64,000 nucleotides of DNA, from contig CAJINV010000010.1 in assembly GCA_905178155.1 (NCBI GenBank), forward strand, positions 191,247 through 255,246, read 5' to 3'. Positions 1-11,584 of the stretch are shown one piece after another. Within the stretch, counting starts at the first letter, position 1. Every line of letters begins with the position of its first letter. Source of the DNA: Amoebophrya sp. A120. Its lineage: Eukaryota > Sar > Dinophyceae > Syndiniales > Amoebophryaceae. The translations under genes were made by a program, and so were the position numbers. The notes beneath the pieces are model-generated. The model had not been told where the DNA came from. It saw only the letters and a list, made by a program, of their open reading frames with translations, and searched no databases.

Positions 1-285
1 ATATTCGCCCGAACCCCGACAGCCAAAGGAGGCGAGTCGCCATTTGAAAAACGCTTCAAAAGAAAACCCTCCGCCAAGTACTTCCGACGATTCGGATGCT
101 TGGTCTACGCGAAGGATCACTCACAGAAGTCGAAGCTTGAAGACCGGTTTACCCGTGGAATCTTTCTGGGCTACGGTCAAGAGAATTCTACATACCTGGT
201 AGGCATGTGGTCTGCAGATTGATGGTCGATGTAAGAAAAGCTCCAAAACCCGTTTCGGAGTTCACGAAGTGAAGTGCTGTAGTGT
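1..285 (+). pseudogene. Ty1/copia integrase C-terminal part, frameshifted
   Basis: The window opens inside a copia-type integrase. Frame 1 reads a F-G-C-L-V-Y-A-K stretch, then K-L-x-D-R-F and G-I-F-L-G-Y-G, the order seen at the C-terminal end of the copia integrase region. Frame 1 hits TGA at 220-222. The same reading carries on in frame 2 from 221 (DGRCKKSSKTRFGVHEVKC) and returns to frame 1 near 286, so two single-base shifts break it. The catalytic core, gag and the 5' LTR lie upstream of the window. The element is degraded and is unlikely to be autonomous. Confidence 0.75.
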
Positions 286-2659
286 AAGTTTGATGAATCT
301 GCGCTGGTCAGCAAAATAGATGATCTAAAGCCGGACGCTGACAAGCTGACGATTGATTTTCCGAATCCGGCGCGTCTGGGTGATAGTTCGCAGCTCGTAG
401 AGCCCGCTGCAGATCGCGATCAAAGCAGTCGCGGTCAGGACGCTCCGAGGACCGATCGCTCGAAAGATGAAGAAGATGCGGACAAACGCAATTCTGAAAA
501 TGAAAAGGATAACGTCGAAAATGACGAGGGCAAGAGTTTCGAAGGGGGTGAGCAACCTGAGGAAGGGGGTAAGGAAAAGCAAAACCCTAATCAGGTTTGG
601 CTCGATATGTTTTCAGATGAGGCGCCTGAGAACTCCCCGGAACAGAAAGCAAAAGCTGAAAATGGAAATCGGAAAAGAAAATCTAACACAGTTGATGCTG
701 ATGCTGCAGATAATGAGACACAAGAAGCACCTAGGATCCTCGTTGAAGGACCTACACGAAAGAAACTTCGCAAGAAGGGCCGAGGCCAGGACAAAAAGAA
801 GCGCAAAGAACGCAACGACAAAGGCAAGAGTCGTGGTCCTCGAGCTAAGAAAAGACAAAAAGCCAACCTTGTGTCGTCATCTGACTTACTGAAAGATCTA
901 CCAATGGAATTTGAAAAAGAAGCAGAGGCTATATTCCAGATTCGTCATGAATTAGAGGAAGACGAAACTCCTTACCTCTTTGGCTTGCAGCACACTTGGG
1001 CCAAGTGTCTGGAAAGTCCTGACGCAATCAAATGGATCGAGTCAGATACAAGCGAACGCCTAGCGCTAGAAGAAGCGAAAACGTGGAGGCATGCAACCGC
1101 AGAAGACATCAAAGAGATGGGTGATAAGTTAGAAACTATCCCGACGGTTTGCATCTACACGAAGAAAAGAGACGGTCGCTACAAGTGTCGTCTAGTAGCA
1201 CTAGGAAACAGGCAAAAGCTATCTCTACAAGGAGAAATATACAGCCCAACTGTGAGCCATGCCGCAAGCAGGTACTTACTTGCTGAAGCAGCAGCACACG
1301 GATGGAAAATTAGACAGCTCGATACTTCCAATGCGTTTGCGCGTGCAGCTCTAGGTGACGAGATCGCGTTATGTCGCCTGCCCAAGCATAACGGCTGGAG
1401 CAAGAATAAAGAGAAAGGCGACGCTGTCAGGCTGTTAAAGTCGTTATACGGTCTGAAGATCAGCCCACACCGTTGGCACGTATGACGAATATGCTGGCAA
1501 ACTCAAGAAGTTCGACTGGGTTGCATCCGAACACGAACCAGGTTTGTTCAAGAAGTTTGCAAAAGACAAACAGGGAAAAGAGCAGGAACTCTGGCTAGCA
1601 GTTTACATAGATGACAACATTATCACGGGCGAAGATGATGACCGTGTCGCTGCAGAAATGAGTGCAATTTTAGCAGAGTTCCCAGGAAAAGAAATTCTCG
1701 CAGAATATGACAAAGAAGGCAACGAGATCCGCGACCTTCTAGGCGCAAAGTTGATCTTCAATGCGAAAAAGAGAGTCATGAAAATCACTTGCGAAGATGC
1801 AATTGATAAGCTGCTTGAGAAATTTCACATGAAGGACTGCCGTGCAGTAGGTTCCCCATGTTTACCAAATTCCCACGCAGACTTGGACTCGCCGTCGAGT
1901 TCCACACTTCCGATAAGATCGCTAGTTGGTGGAATGTTGTATATCAGTTGCGTTGCCCGGCCTGATATCGCATTCGCAGTACAGAAAATAGCGACGCAGG
2001 TAGCTAGTCCAACCGACCAAACGGCAAAAGATGCCAAGCATATTCTAGCGCATTTGAAAGGAACCAAATCGCAAGGATTAGAATACAGAAAGCAACAAGA
2101 AAAGAAGTTTAAAGAAATTTACACAAAAGCTGCAGAGCTAGAAAACAAAGAATACAGAGACACCATTGCGCTCTGCGATGCAGATTTCGCTGGATGTTCT
2201 GCAAGTTTTCGATCCACGTCAGGCGCAATCTTATATCGACGCGGGGTTCCCATTTGTTGGAAGTCGAAACGTCAATCGATTCGAGCTACGTCAACAATGG
2301 AAGCCGAGTATTGCGCGACGTATGACTGCGTAAGGATGACTATGGATCAAGGATATTTGAATTGGTTTGCAGAACAGGAGTCAGGATCTCTCCCGTTGAT
2401 CTTCAACGACAACAAGTCCGCGCTTGCGTTGAGTCCGACAACCGTAGCCACGAAAAGATCCAAGCACATGAGTCTTCGACTACACCTAGCACGGGACTAC
2501 GTAAAAGACTTGCGTTATATCAGTACAGATATCAATCTAGCGGATGGATTGACGAAACCACTTCCAGGAGAGAAGTATACTCAAATCTTCAAAGCTCCTT
2601 CAAGAAAAGCTAATGAAGTATTTGCGAAAGCTCATTTTGTTGATTTCAATAATCTCTAG
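286..2659 (+). pseudogene. Ty1/copia reverse transcriptase - RNase H region, one frameshift
   Basis: This is the second half of copia Pol. From 286 to 1485 the frame holds an acidic/basic linker and then the RT fingers and palm: K-C-R-L-V-A-L-G, Q-L-D-T-S-N-A-F with the first catalytic Asp, and S-L-Y-G-L-K. A shift near 1481 moves the reading to frame 2, where Y-I-D-D (about 1604-1615) is the RT active-site box. RNase H follows with C-D-A-D-F-A-G, S-T-M-E-A-E-Y and N-D-N-K-S-A, and it ends with A-D-G-L-T-K-P-L before TAG at 2657-2659. It is the only clear plus-strand coding unit in the window. Pieces of it may still be transcribed, but the Pol frame is not intact. Confidence 0.85.
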
Positions 2660-2730
2660 GATTTATTGAGGCGAATTTCACAAGAATTCATCACATCAAA
2701 GATTTCTCGAGATGGTTTCAGGTCCATTCG

Positions 2731-3110
2731 GAAGGGGGAGTGTAGGTATGATCAAGAAACACGACCTAAATCGATCTTGACACACCGTCCCGCTCTGAGT
2801 GCAAAATTGAAATCACGATGTAAATCAAGATGAACTGATGATGATTCAAAATGAGGTCTAACCGAAATCACGATGTAAATTTGATGGTGACGATCAACGA
2901 TTGTTGATCTGATTTTAGCGTATACTATGGCGATTCGAGACTGATTTTGAAGTACCCCAAAGCTTGAATGTTTACCCGCAGGCTGTGCGTTAGTACCATT
3001 CAGATTGATTGCAACTAGAAACGCCTTCAAACAGGGCCTATTTACACTTCACTCAAAGATGACCAGTGTTCAAATCGCCCGCGTTTCTTGCGTTGTTGAT
3101 TGTCTTCCGA
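2731..3110 (+). repeat. Polypurine tract and 3' LTR of the copia element (end approximate)
   Basis: A purine tract (GAAGGGGGAG, 2731-2740) sits directly before TGTAGGTATG at 2741. This is the usual copia order of RNase H stop, short spacer, polypurine tract and LTR beginning with TG. The sequence AAATCACGATGTAAAT occurs twice inside (about 2811 and 2866). Without the 5' LTR in the window I cannot fix the right end; 3110 is a guess. Confidence 0.55.
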
Positions 3111-3166
3111 CACATTTCCATTTATGTGGCTAGTCAAACAGGAAGACCTCGCAATTTTCGAAGTCC

Positions 3167-3464
3167 TTTTTTCATCTTGATGTCCTTTATTGAAAAATTT
3201 GTGCAAAGTGTGCAAATGCTTTCGCGATTTTTGGGCCTCAAAAAAATGCATTCAAGGGGGGGGCATAAACTAGGGTTAAGGGCACACCCAGAGCAGAGAT
3301 TATTTGGGCCTCCGAAAGGTCGAGATGATCACTCCCGGAGACCCAACGCCCCCGCTCCTCACACTAGTGAAAAGCACTAATTAAGCCGCGCCCCAGTACC
3401 TTGCTCCAACATCTTCTTAAGCCGTTTTTTCATCTTGATGTCCTTTATTGAAAAATTTGTGCAA
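3167..3464 (+). repeat. Pair of 40-bp direct repeats downstream of the copia element
   Basis: A 40-bp sequence starting TTTTTTCATCTTGATGTCCT and ending TTTGTGCAA occurs at 3167-3206 and again, identical as far as I can see, at 3425-3464. Between them is a G-run and unremarkable sequence. It could mark the edge of the LTR or a small local duplication. I see no gene in 3465-3926. Confidence 0.6.
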
Positions 3465-3926
3465 CTTGATTTGCGCTCTGGTGCTGTTTTTCTCTTTACT
3501 ACGGAGTGGCATCTACCATGCGCGTTGATGCTAATGCCAAAAAAAAAAATGCGTCTGACTAAAATAACTGAATGCAACAATGAAGTTCCACGCGAAGATG
3601 AAGTAGGCTGAGACTGTGCGCAGCTTTGGTCTTTTGCAGTGAGTGTATATGACTAGGCTGGTGACCTCCAGCACGAGTTGTTTTTTCATGTTCGGCTCTC
3701 ACTGGGAGATCAGGAGGAAAATTTGAATTTCTGCATAGCAATTTGCTACGATGTGAAGATGGTCGGAAACTCTGAAAGTTGCTCTGTACTCGCATTTTGT
3801 TGCAGCCCGGGTGGTCGTTTTCAGAGTCACAATTATGATTCAGCTGTGTCTTTCTTGCTCGTCTTCTTCAAATGTCGTTGGAGAAACCGTACGTGTGGAT
3901 TGCAGGAGGTACTGGAGGTGTTTCTC

Positions 3927-5029
3927 TTATTTCTTCTTCCCCTCTTCGTCATCCACCTCAGTGCAGGTGGAGCAGGTGGTGCTGTCGCTGCTTTTGACGG
4001 AGCATGTTCTTGGCGTGATGTCGTTATCTGCAGCCGAGCATAAGGTATTGTTTTTGTTCGTATTACTTTTTCCTTTTCCAATCTCGATCGTGTTTTCAAT
4101 CTTTTCTCCCACCGCCGTTGACCTCGTTTTCCACACCAGGAACAAACACGTCAGCATTGGAATCCAGTACGAGTAGAGCGGATGCGGGTACCACGGAATT
4201 TCTGGGTCCGGGAGCCGCTGCTGGTTCCAACCAAGGAGCTGGTGTGTTTTATTTTTGTTTGGTGAGCGAGTAGATCACGCATGACAGAACAGGGGAAACA
4301 CAGTGGCAATTTAGTATATTTCTGCAATTACATACAAGTAGAAACACACGACCTCCGAAGTAGTAACAAGCAGTACCGACGTCCACAGCGGAAACGATAT
4401 ATGCCACTGGATGTGCCACTGCGCGTATTTTTTCGGATTTGGTTCCACTCTTCGGTAATACCTCGACATCGCAAACGCGAAATACGCGTGCACCACTCCC
4501 ATGATCCCGCAAAACCCGCTGAACAGGTCCAGAACTCGCTCGAACAACGCCACGTAGAGGTACAAGTAGCTCCCCAGCACCGCAAACACCGTGTCGACGA
4601 AGTGGCTCCAGTATCCTGTGCAAAAAGTATCGCACTCGTATAAATGCATTGCAAATTTCCTCAGCATGAGAAATAAAATTTGTAATGCAGATTTGCGGTG
4701 GAAACAAGATTTGTAATGCTAAGCTTGCACTTGTACGAGTACGATACTTTTGCACAGGATATCCAGCTCGGCCTTGCGAGCTCCAAATAGTCCGACCAGA
4801 AGGAGACCCAGGCCTGGAGGAACCAGTAGTACGGGGCGAGTTGGCAGAGGCCGAGGTGGTTCATGATGGGGAGTTTGCGGGCGATGAGCTCGGGATCGTT
4901 CCAGAAGAGGTAGATCAGCGCGTAGAACCAACAGGAAACGGCGTAGACGTAGTCCTTCTGGATCAGGGGGCGCCAGCTGGCCGGAACCCCGGACTTCTTC
5001 ATGTCCTCCAGCGTCTGGAGGAAGGACAT
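3927..5029 (-). CDS. Multi-pass membrane protein, function unknown (first copy)
   Basis: Exons 4762-5029, 4353-4611 and 3927-4238 give 277 residues. The start is the ATG at 5029 (MSFLQTLEDMKK). Hydrophobic, aromatic-rich stretches fit several membrane spans (DYVYAVSCWFYALIYLFW; the FAVLGSYLYLYVAL region; WHISFPLWTSVLLV; YSYWIPMLTCLFLVW), and the tail is acidic and lysine-rich, ending EEGKKK. The first intron is a family A introner. Taking it out with one 5-bp repeat joins ARPS to WSHFVDTVFAV in frame. The second intron (4239-4352) has GT...AG ends, which fits a normal spliceosomal intron. I do not recognise the family. The C-terminal 70 residues could hide a further intron. Confidence 0.65.
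4239..4352 (-). other. Conventional GT-AG intron in the membrane-protein gene
   Basis: On the minus strand the exon ends ...TCGGAG, followed by GTCGTG, and the intron ends CACACCAG before CTCCTTGG. This choice keeps the hydrophobic reading on both sides in phase 0. Unlike the introners it has no TIRs and no flanking repeat. Confidence 0.55.
4612..4761. mobile_element. Introner element, family A (150 bp)
   Basis: TIR TATCCTGTGCAAAAAGTATCG at the left is mirrored by CGATACTTTTGCACAGGATA at the right. The perfect 5-bp direct repeat TCCAG lies at 4607-4611 and 4762-4766. It interrupts the membrane-protein gene, and excision with one repeat restores the frame. Confidence 0.9.
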
Positions 5030-7119
5030 TTTGACGAAGAAGTAGGTGTTGATGTGGCGCGGGTTGTTATGAGCTACGTACTTTCTGGTCGTGCAGCTGC
5101 TCCTGCTGTAACTTAGAGTCTCTATGATGATCTAACTACGGGGGTAGTTTTACGGAAGGTCCAAGAACGCAGCTGCTAATGGTGGCCAGGGCCACATCTA
5201 CAGCTTAGAAGACTTACTTAGACTCTCTTGTTGGGCAAAAAACGTCACACATAGGTAAAAGGTCACGGAGTGCAAATGCGGAAACGGACACCGATACGTG
5301 ATGCAGAATAAATGAGGTCCTGGAGGAACAGAAATATTTGTGCTGGGTGAGGCGGGATGAGGCAAAAAGACTGACAAAAAGTTTACTTCTCGCTGAGACT
5401 ACCAGACGCTCGCTCGCGGTCGCAATATGAAGGTTTCCTCGCACGAAGTAAGCAGACAAAACAGATCATCATCAACATGAATGAAAGCCTATCTCTCTTC
5501 ATGACTTCTTCGTCTGAGCTCCTTTCGCTGTTGATAGCAAGGCTGCTCCTGCTCGTGTCCTCGGCTATCTAATCAATAGCTGACGGCCCCGATCCCGAAC
5601 TCTGACAAATGGATACAAAAATAAAATAGACTTTATCAGACACGACAGCATGCGCCAACTACACTTGATGAAGATAGACGAAGAGCAGACGTCGTCGGGC
5701 CCCCTTCTATCTTCGATACGCGGCCGCATGCAGGGCGAGCAACTGAATGCGCCCGCTCGCACGCCCGCGGCGCGGCAAGGGTTGCAACGAGGCGGGGCGC
5801 CACCAAGGCGAACACACAACCAGGGCCGGCGGCCAAGGCAAACGACGCCGCGGCGCAGGCGCCAAGTCCGTAAGGAAGCGAACCCGCCCGGCCGCCGCCC
5901 GCGCGGCGCAAGGATGAAAGGCGGGCGCGCGCCACACACCCGCCTACCCCTACGGCCAAGCAACGGCGACGCACGTGGATGGGGGGGGCCCACGCTCGCA
6001 GCATGGCCCCAGGGCTTCTCGCTACTCGCGCGCCGCTGTCTCCAGGTAGGCCCTGAGAAAAAACAAAGCTGGAGGGCGCCCGCGCGGGCGCGCGTGCATG
6101 TTTGGGAAGGGGCCGCCCGGCACTCGTTTGCTTGCTTTTAATTTGCCGGCACCCGCGCCGCGGCCCGCCGCCTTGCCTTCCGGCTTGCGCGGGTTTCGCG
6201 CACCGTGGCCAGGTTCTGTAAATCACACACCGAGCACGGCGAAAGCCTGCGCCTGAAGCCCGGGCAGGGACAGGGCGCCGGGACGCTCGCCAAAGTTTCA
6301 CCGCCACCCCGATGGCGGGCCGCCGGGCCACCACGGACAACCAGGCGCGCGGGCGCCCCGAAGAAAACGGCCGCCCTAGGCAACGGCGGGGAGCCATCCA
6401 ATTCCGGGGGCCGGCTCGAAGCCTTTCCACCTTGCTGCGCCCGCTCCCTCCCGGCGCGGCGTTGGGCTTGCTACCTAGCAACAACCTCACCGGCCCGCCT
6501 TCGCGCGCGGGTCGCCGCCGGGGTCTCCTTTTCAAATCGTAGGCAGTTCAGGACGCATTCGAATCCGTTCCGGGGAAAACTCCCGCGCGTCGATTTGCAA
6601 AGCCTCCGCGGGACTTGCTGCGTTGCTTCGCGCGATCCACAGCGGCCGCGATCTCGGCCGCGCGCGCGACTTTGCGCCCGCGTCCCTCACTACGGCGCGG
6701 GCGCGCATAATCGCGCGGCGGGCAGGCGCGGGCCGCCCAATTACAGTTAGCCGGTGGCGCTGTGGCCGCGGGTGCTGGGCCAGTGGGTGCGTAGTCCCCT
6801 GTAGATGTCAACGACGCCTCCTGCTGAAGCGGCTTGTAACAAATACTCCTGCACTGCTGGACTCAGCCGAACACACTAGAGGAGGGCGTGATCGCGGGAA
6901 AGCCCTTCCCGGGTACGAGCTTGGACATCTTAGTAAGTACTTTTGTTCAGCTCTGTCAGTGTCGTCAGTAAAAATAGTGCGAAGTGGATATCGATATCGT
7001 CACAATTACGGACCACCTGTGAAGATATGAAACAAAGCTAAGTCATCAACTGACATCACGATCACCGTCGCATCATCTTCAAAAAAGCCATCCTCTCGTC
7101 TCCTCCTCGTCGTCCCATC
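5030..7119. other. Intergenic region with a GC-rich island (about 5690-6880)
   Basis: This lies between the 5' end of the membrane-protein gene and the stop of the PSMD5-like gene. The middle 1.2 kb is very GC-rich and gives long open frames in several phases on both strands. They are made of Arg, Pro, Ala and Gly with no domain I recognise, so I call no gene. An AT-rich stretch with GATATCGATATC (near 6986) precedes the next gene. Confidence 0.7.
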
Positions 7120-9132
7120 TCACGCCGTCTCCTGTCCCACCTGCACTCGCGCTTCCATCATACTTCCCACCGCCCCGTACGGCCCTTTCCGCACATACAG
7201 CTCCAACATTTCCAATCCCTGTTCATCCAGCAATTGCCGGCACACTTCCGTCTTTTCCAACAAATTCTTCACAAACAAATGCTTCTCCACCCGCCCGTCG
7301 TGCGTCGTTTCCGAGCCGAAATCCAGCAGAATCTGCCTTATTTCGTCCGACTCAATCAGCATCCTCGCGCAGCTGAAGTCACAGGCGAGGTTCGCGAGTA
7401 ACTGGTACAAAAACGGCCTTAATTCCGCATTCAAACTCTGTTTCGTCAATAACTCCAACGCCGGCCGGATCACGTGGGGGGCGATTTTCAGATTCGCTTT
7501 GGACTCTTGGTTTTTCTCCGTACTGGTCGTCGCAATGATCCAGGCGACCAACCCTGCTTTGCAGATTTCCGGATTCGTGGATTTCGCTATCGCCCCCTTC
7601 GCGAACTCCACCCAGTTTGACTCCACTACCGCGTTCTTCTGGCTATGGAAGCGTCAGGATCGAAATCATCAAAGTTGAAATAGTTTGTGATGCATAAAAC
7701 CGATACCAGTCGGAAGCCCACTTATGAAGCGGCGCATGACAAATTTTCAGAGCACCGGAGTCCAATTTGTCGTGCTGTTTGGGCACAGAAGACCGCTTTT
7801 GTCGTGCTACTCTAGTAGCGCTATTCCAAACCCTAAACAGGCTCACAATCGGCATCACTTGCCTTCCCGGCAAGACAGGCGCTTCATGCTTTGCATTTTA
7901 TGCATGGCAAATCATTTCAACTCTGTCGATTTCAAACCTGACGCTTCCATATTGGCTGTTGGGGAAGTGCACCTGAAACACCGCGCCGAACATTTTTAAC
8001 AAGTATCCTGTGCAAAAGTATCGTACTCGTACTAATTGCAATCATGCATGACAAATCTTGTTTCTTAGCGAAATCAGCATTACAAATTCCATTTTTCCTT
8101 CTGGAAAAACTTGTATTGCGATTTATACTAGTACGATACTTTTGCAATGCATAACAAGCAGAGCTTCGCGATTTCGTTCGTGTTCGGGGCGGCGAGGAAT
8201 TCTTCCACGTACTTTAGAATCAACTGCTCGTACAAATCGTTGAAATAGTTCTCCGGCTCTTGTTGTAAAATGAAGCAGCAGAAGAGCACGCACATTGGCG
8301 CGATCTTCGGGTCTAAGGAGAGTTGCATATTATCTCCCTCGGTCAGTTCTTGTTTGATCAAATTCGGCAGGTTTTCCGTTAGTAATAATTTGCGTCCGTA
8401 TCTGCTCGTCCCCAACTGCTCAAATAGCTGCACCGCATTCAGCTTCAACAAGATATCCTCTGTGAAATACGCTTGGACTAGAAGTTGAAATGCGGACTTC
8501 GGCACTTCTACGTCCGCGGAAATCAAGTCCGCGACGAGTTGTAGATACCGGAATTTCTTCTCGTCATCCTCCGTTTGCGCGGACACGAGGAGGGAGAAGT
8601 CCTGCGAGTTGTGTTCTTCAGTATTGACTAGCTCCACTCGTTCTTTCACCCCAGTTTCGCAGAGCAATTTCGTCAATAAATTCGCCGTCTTCAAATCCTG
8701 CTTCAACATCCAGGCGAAGTTGTCGAATTTCAACAAATCGGCAGTGATGAGGTTGCTCCTCGCTTCGACAGCGGTGTCCCCATCTAACGACAGCAGTAAT
8801 TCCAAAACCGGTTGAATCAGGTTTGCCTGCTCCTCAAATTTCTCCGCGGTGGCTCTGTTTCGCCCGGACGTTGATAGTGGTTTCCACAATTTCGTGACGA
8901 AGGTTGCGAATTTGTCCCAAAGCTGGCTGTACTGGAGCAGCCGTTTGAGAACTTGTAGTCGCTGGACGTCGGACAGGTGGTCTTTATTGTTGTTTTGGTT
9001 CTGTTGCGGCGTGGTGTCGGTGAGGTAGTTGAGAATGTGGGTGTTTTGGACCAATTCCATCGCGTTTTCGACTGTGTCCGGCGACCGGAGGAAGTCCGCC
9101 AGGGTGGACTCGCGGGGAGAGAGGGCGGACAT
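7120..9132 (-). CDS. PSMD5: PSMD5-like 26S proteasome assembly chaperone (first copy)
   Basis: Exons 8154-9132, 7952-8003 and 7120-7643 join in frame (1545 nt, 514 residues), close to the roughly 500 residues of PSMD5. The product is all-helical and HEAT/armadillo-like. It contains L-K-L-N-A-V-Q-L-F-E-Q-L, L-K-M-F-G-A-V-F across the first introner, and near the C-terminus a V-E-K-H-L-F-V-K-N-L stretch followed by L-Y-V-R-K-G-P-Y, matching my memory of the PSMD5/S5B C-terminal region. PSMD5 is a cytosolic or nuclear chaperone that helps assemble the 19S base by binding an ATPase subunit. Both introns are introners. The assignment rests on remembered family features; another ARM-repeat protein is the alternative. 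Confidence 0.7.
7644..7951. mobile_element. Introner element, family B (308 bp)
   Basis: TIR TATGGAAGCGTCAGGATCGA on the left is mirrored by AACCTGACGCTTCCATA on the right. The flanks CTGGC and TTGGC match at 4 of 5 bases. It sits in the PSMD5-like gene, and removal with 5 nt joins FPNS to QKNAVVE in frame. Confidence 0.9.
8004..8153. mobile_element. Introner element, family A (150 bp)
   Basis: The left end is TATCCTGTGCAAAAGTATCG; the right end is GTACGATACTTTTGCAATGCATA. The perfect 5-bp repeat ACAAG lies on both sides. It is in the PSMD5-like gene; excision joins LCL to LKMFGAV in frame. Confidence 0.9.
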
Positions 9133-11584
9133 GGTCTTTGGTGATTGGGAGTCTTTTGCTTTGTGGTCTTGTTGGGAATTCTTGGGAAAATGAAAGTGGT
9201 ATACTCAGAAGAACTTCTAGATATTAACGCCAAGAAGAGCTCTTGTTGTTGATGTTCAACCCATCGTCGAATCCATGTTCGTGTGTACTGTCCTCTCGAA
9301 GTTGTTCAGTTCCATATACTTGGATTAGCTAGTGGATATGTTGGTGAACCGCCATCGTGAAATTCATTGTATCGATCCGGTCCATCGAGAAGTAGATCAA
9401 ACATCAACAAGCCAAAGCTATTTCAGTTAAAATCGGATGTGGGAGGTATACATAGCCGAGGAGCTGCTGTTTGTTGTGATTTAGTGTTGGGGGCTCGAAC
9501 ATAAAGCGTTAATGTTGTTGATCGCAGGTACATTTCAAACTGTCTTCAGGCACAATTTCGGCCGTGGGGCTAGGGGTAGTGACAAAGCAAATCTTCATAT
9601 TAAGTGATCATATTAAGCACGGTCGAAATACAGGGAGGAACATCACAACTATGGCAAACTGCCGCAACTTGTTTCGGAAAGAACTGCGCGAGCAAGTCAC
9701 TTTTTCCAGTTACACGACACAGCAAGCAGACTGCTTGCTTTCCATCTATGGCAGCTGGCGAGCAGTCGTCGGACCAGATCATGCCCCCAACCCGCCTTCG
9801 GAGACCTACAAGTACGCTGCGCCACCAGCCACAACAAACGGCCTGGCGCGCGAGGCCGCATGCACGCTGGCACAGCCAAGAACAATAAGACACCACACGC
9901 CACACCACTAATGGCAGATGGGCAGGGCGGGAGTCAGTCTGTCACAAACACGGCCCGGCTGCGCTGGCGGGACGGGGAGCAAAACTGCACCAACACAGCC
10001 GCCGAAGCTAGCCAAGGCTGAGGCTGGCGGCCCACAGGCAGCCGCAGACCAGCGGGCGCGGACGCGGGGGGCGGAACCGAAGCGAAAACAACCGCCCCGC
10101 CCCCTCTCGGGGCGGCCGGGCCGGCGGGCCGCCCGAAGGCCCGCCCCCGGCCCTAGGAAGCCGGGGCGGGCGCGCGGGCTTCACACCATGCCGCCGGGGC
10201 TAGCAGGGGGGGCGGTAGCCGGCAGGGCGCGGGCCGCGTCTCCTCGAACTGATCGCGCGAATCAATTTGATTGCGCCGGGCCGGTGCGTGCCGGGTTTTT
10301 TGAAGGCTTCGCCAGGGCTTTGGCTCGCGTACGTGGCCGCCACTTCCGGCCGACCTGCCTCCCCGCGCCAAAGAGGGCGGCCGCCCCGCTAGGCCCGGCG
10401 CCAGTGCCCGCGGCGCGCCGCCCTACCGATGGCCCCCGCGGCGCGCGCGAAGGCGCGGCGGGGGCAGGGCGGAGCACGTGCGCAATCGCTTCGGCGGCGC
10501 AGCGATCCAAACAAGGGCGGCCCGGCGGCCAAGAAACCGGCGAAGCCCGAGCCCCGCGCGAGCTCGGAACCTCACGAAACCCCCCGCCCCCGCCCGCCAG
10601 CCCTTGGGGAAGGCCTCCGCCCTCCCGAGTCACAAAGCCGGCCGCCTCCGCCTGCGCTTCGTTCGGTCGGCGGCCCTCCTCCGGCTGCCCGCCCCACCGG
10701 AGCCACTGCGCCAGGCCTCGCCACAAGCCTGCGGCGGCTGGAAGACCACGCGCCGGCGCTGTCTTGGCATCGCCTACAGGTTTTCTGCTTCACATCTCAC
10801 TGGAAGCCCGCCTGCGTCTCTTTGGTGTCCTCGAAAAAAAAGGAACACAACGAGAAGGACGGCGCGACGTTGTGCGCGTGCCTGTCGATCGGACGACGAG
10901 TCTCGGCGCTGCGGTTTTATTACCAGTGCGCTTCTACTAGCTCTAATGAATACCCATGTCGTCAACACTGGTGCACAGACAAGTCGCGGTTCTTCTTTTT
11001 CAACAACTCAATTCTTGTTTGTGTTTTTATTCTCAGTCAAACTTTCTGCATCTTGGACTGTCCTGTGGATTGGTAGAAGTATAAATTTCAGCGACTCCTG
11101 CGCCGGCGACGAGAGTAAAAACAAAAAAAACTCCCTGGCGAAAAAACAAAAAAGTAACTCATCCATCGGCCTCAAATACGCAGTCGAACTGCCGCCGGAG
11201 GTGCAGTGGAATAATTTGCAATTCGATAGCGCGTTCACGTTCTTCAACCGCATTGAGGAGAGCCGAAAAGTCGTTAAATTTCAAATGTGTCCGTACCGTT
11301 CTCGTATTGTAAGTAGGTGACGCACCACGCCGACGCATTCGCATCAATTGCTATGTGGCAAATAGGGCTGTCGACTGGCGGTGGCGCTGATTCGGTCTAC
11401 ATAACTGCTTTACCGGATCAAAACAAGAGCGCACCTTCGCCGGCGAAGCGACAAACTACAAAAAAGAAAAATTACAAAAACGTAGTTAAAGTACTTTGTA
11501 TTTACTTGTACAGTACTTCTTGAAGAAAGACCTCCAGACATCAAGAGCAGTTACTTCCCCATCCTAGTTCTTCGTCCTCTAGGT
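9133..11584. other. Intergenic region with a GC-rich island (about 9900-10900)
   Basis: This lies between the PSMD5-like start and the ATCase stop. The centre is strongly GC-rich (blocks such as GGGGCGGCCGGGCCGGCGGG near 10108). It carries open frames up to 340 codons that are low in complexity (Pro, Arg, Ala, Gly) and overlap one another in different phases. I see no credible gene, RNA or mobile-element ends. Confidence 0.65.

Noticed and set aside
5636-6535. 299-codon minus-strand open frame in the first GC island (same at 15421-16320)
   Set aside because: Same reasons: composition-driven openness, competing frames on the other strand, no motif.
9918-10940. 340-codon plus-strand open frame (and overlapping 215-, 280- and 154-codon frames; same at 19703-20725)
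   Set aside because: GC-rich island lacking stop codons; the products are Pro/Arg/Ala/Gly-rich, open in several phases on both strands, and show no domain.
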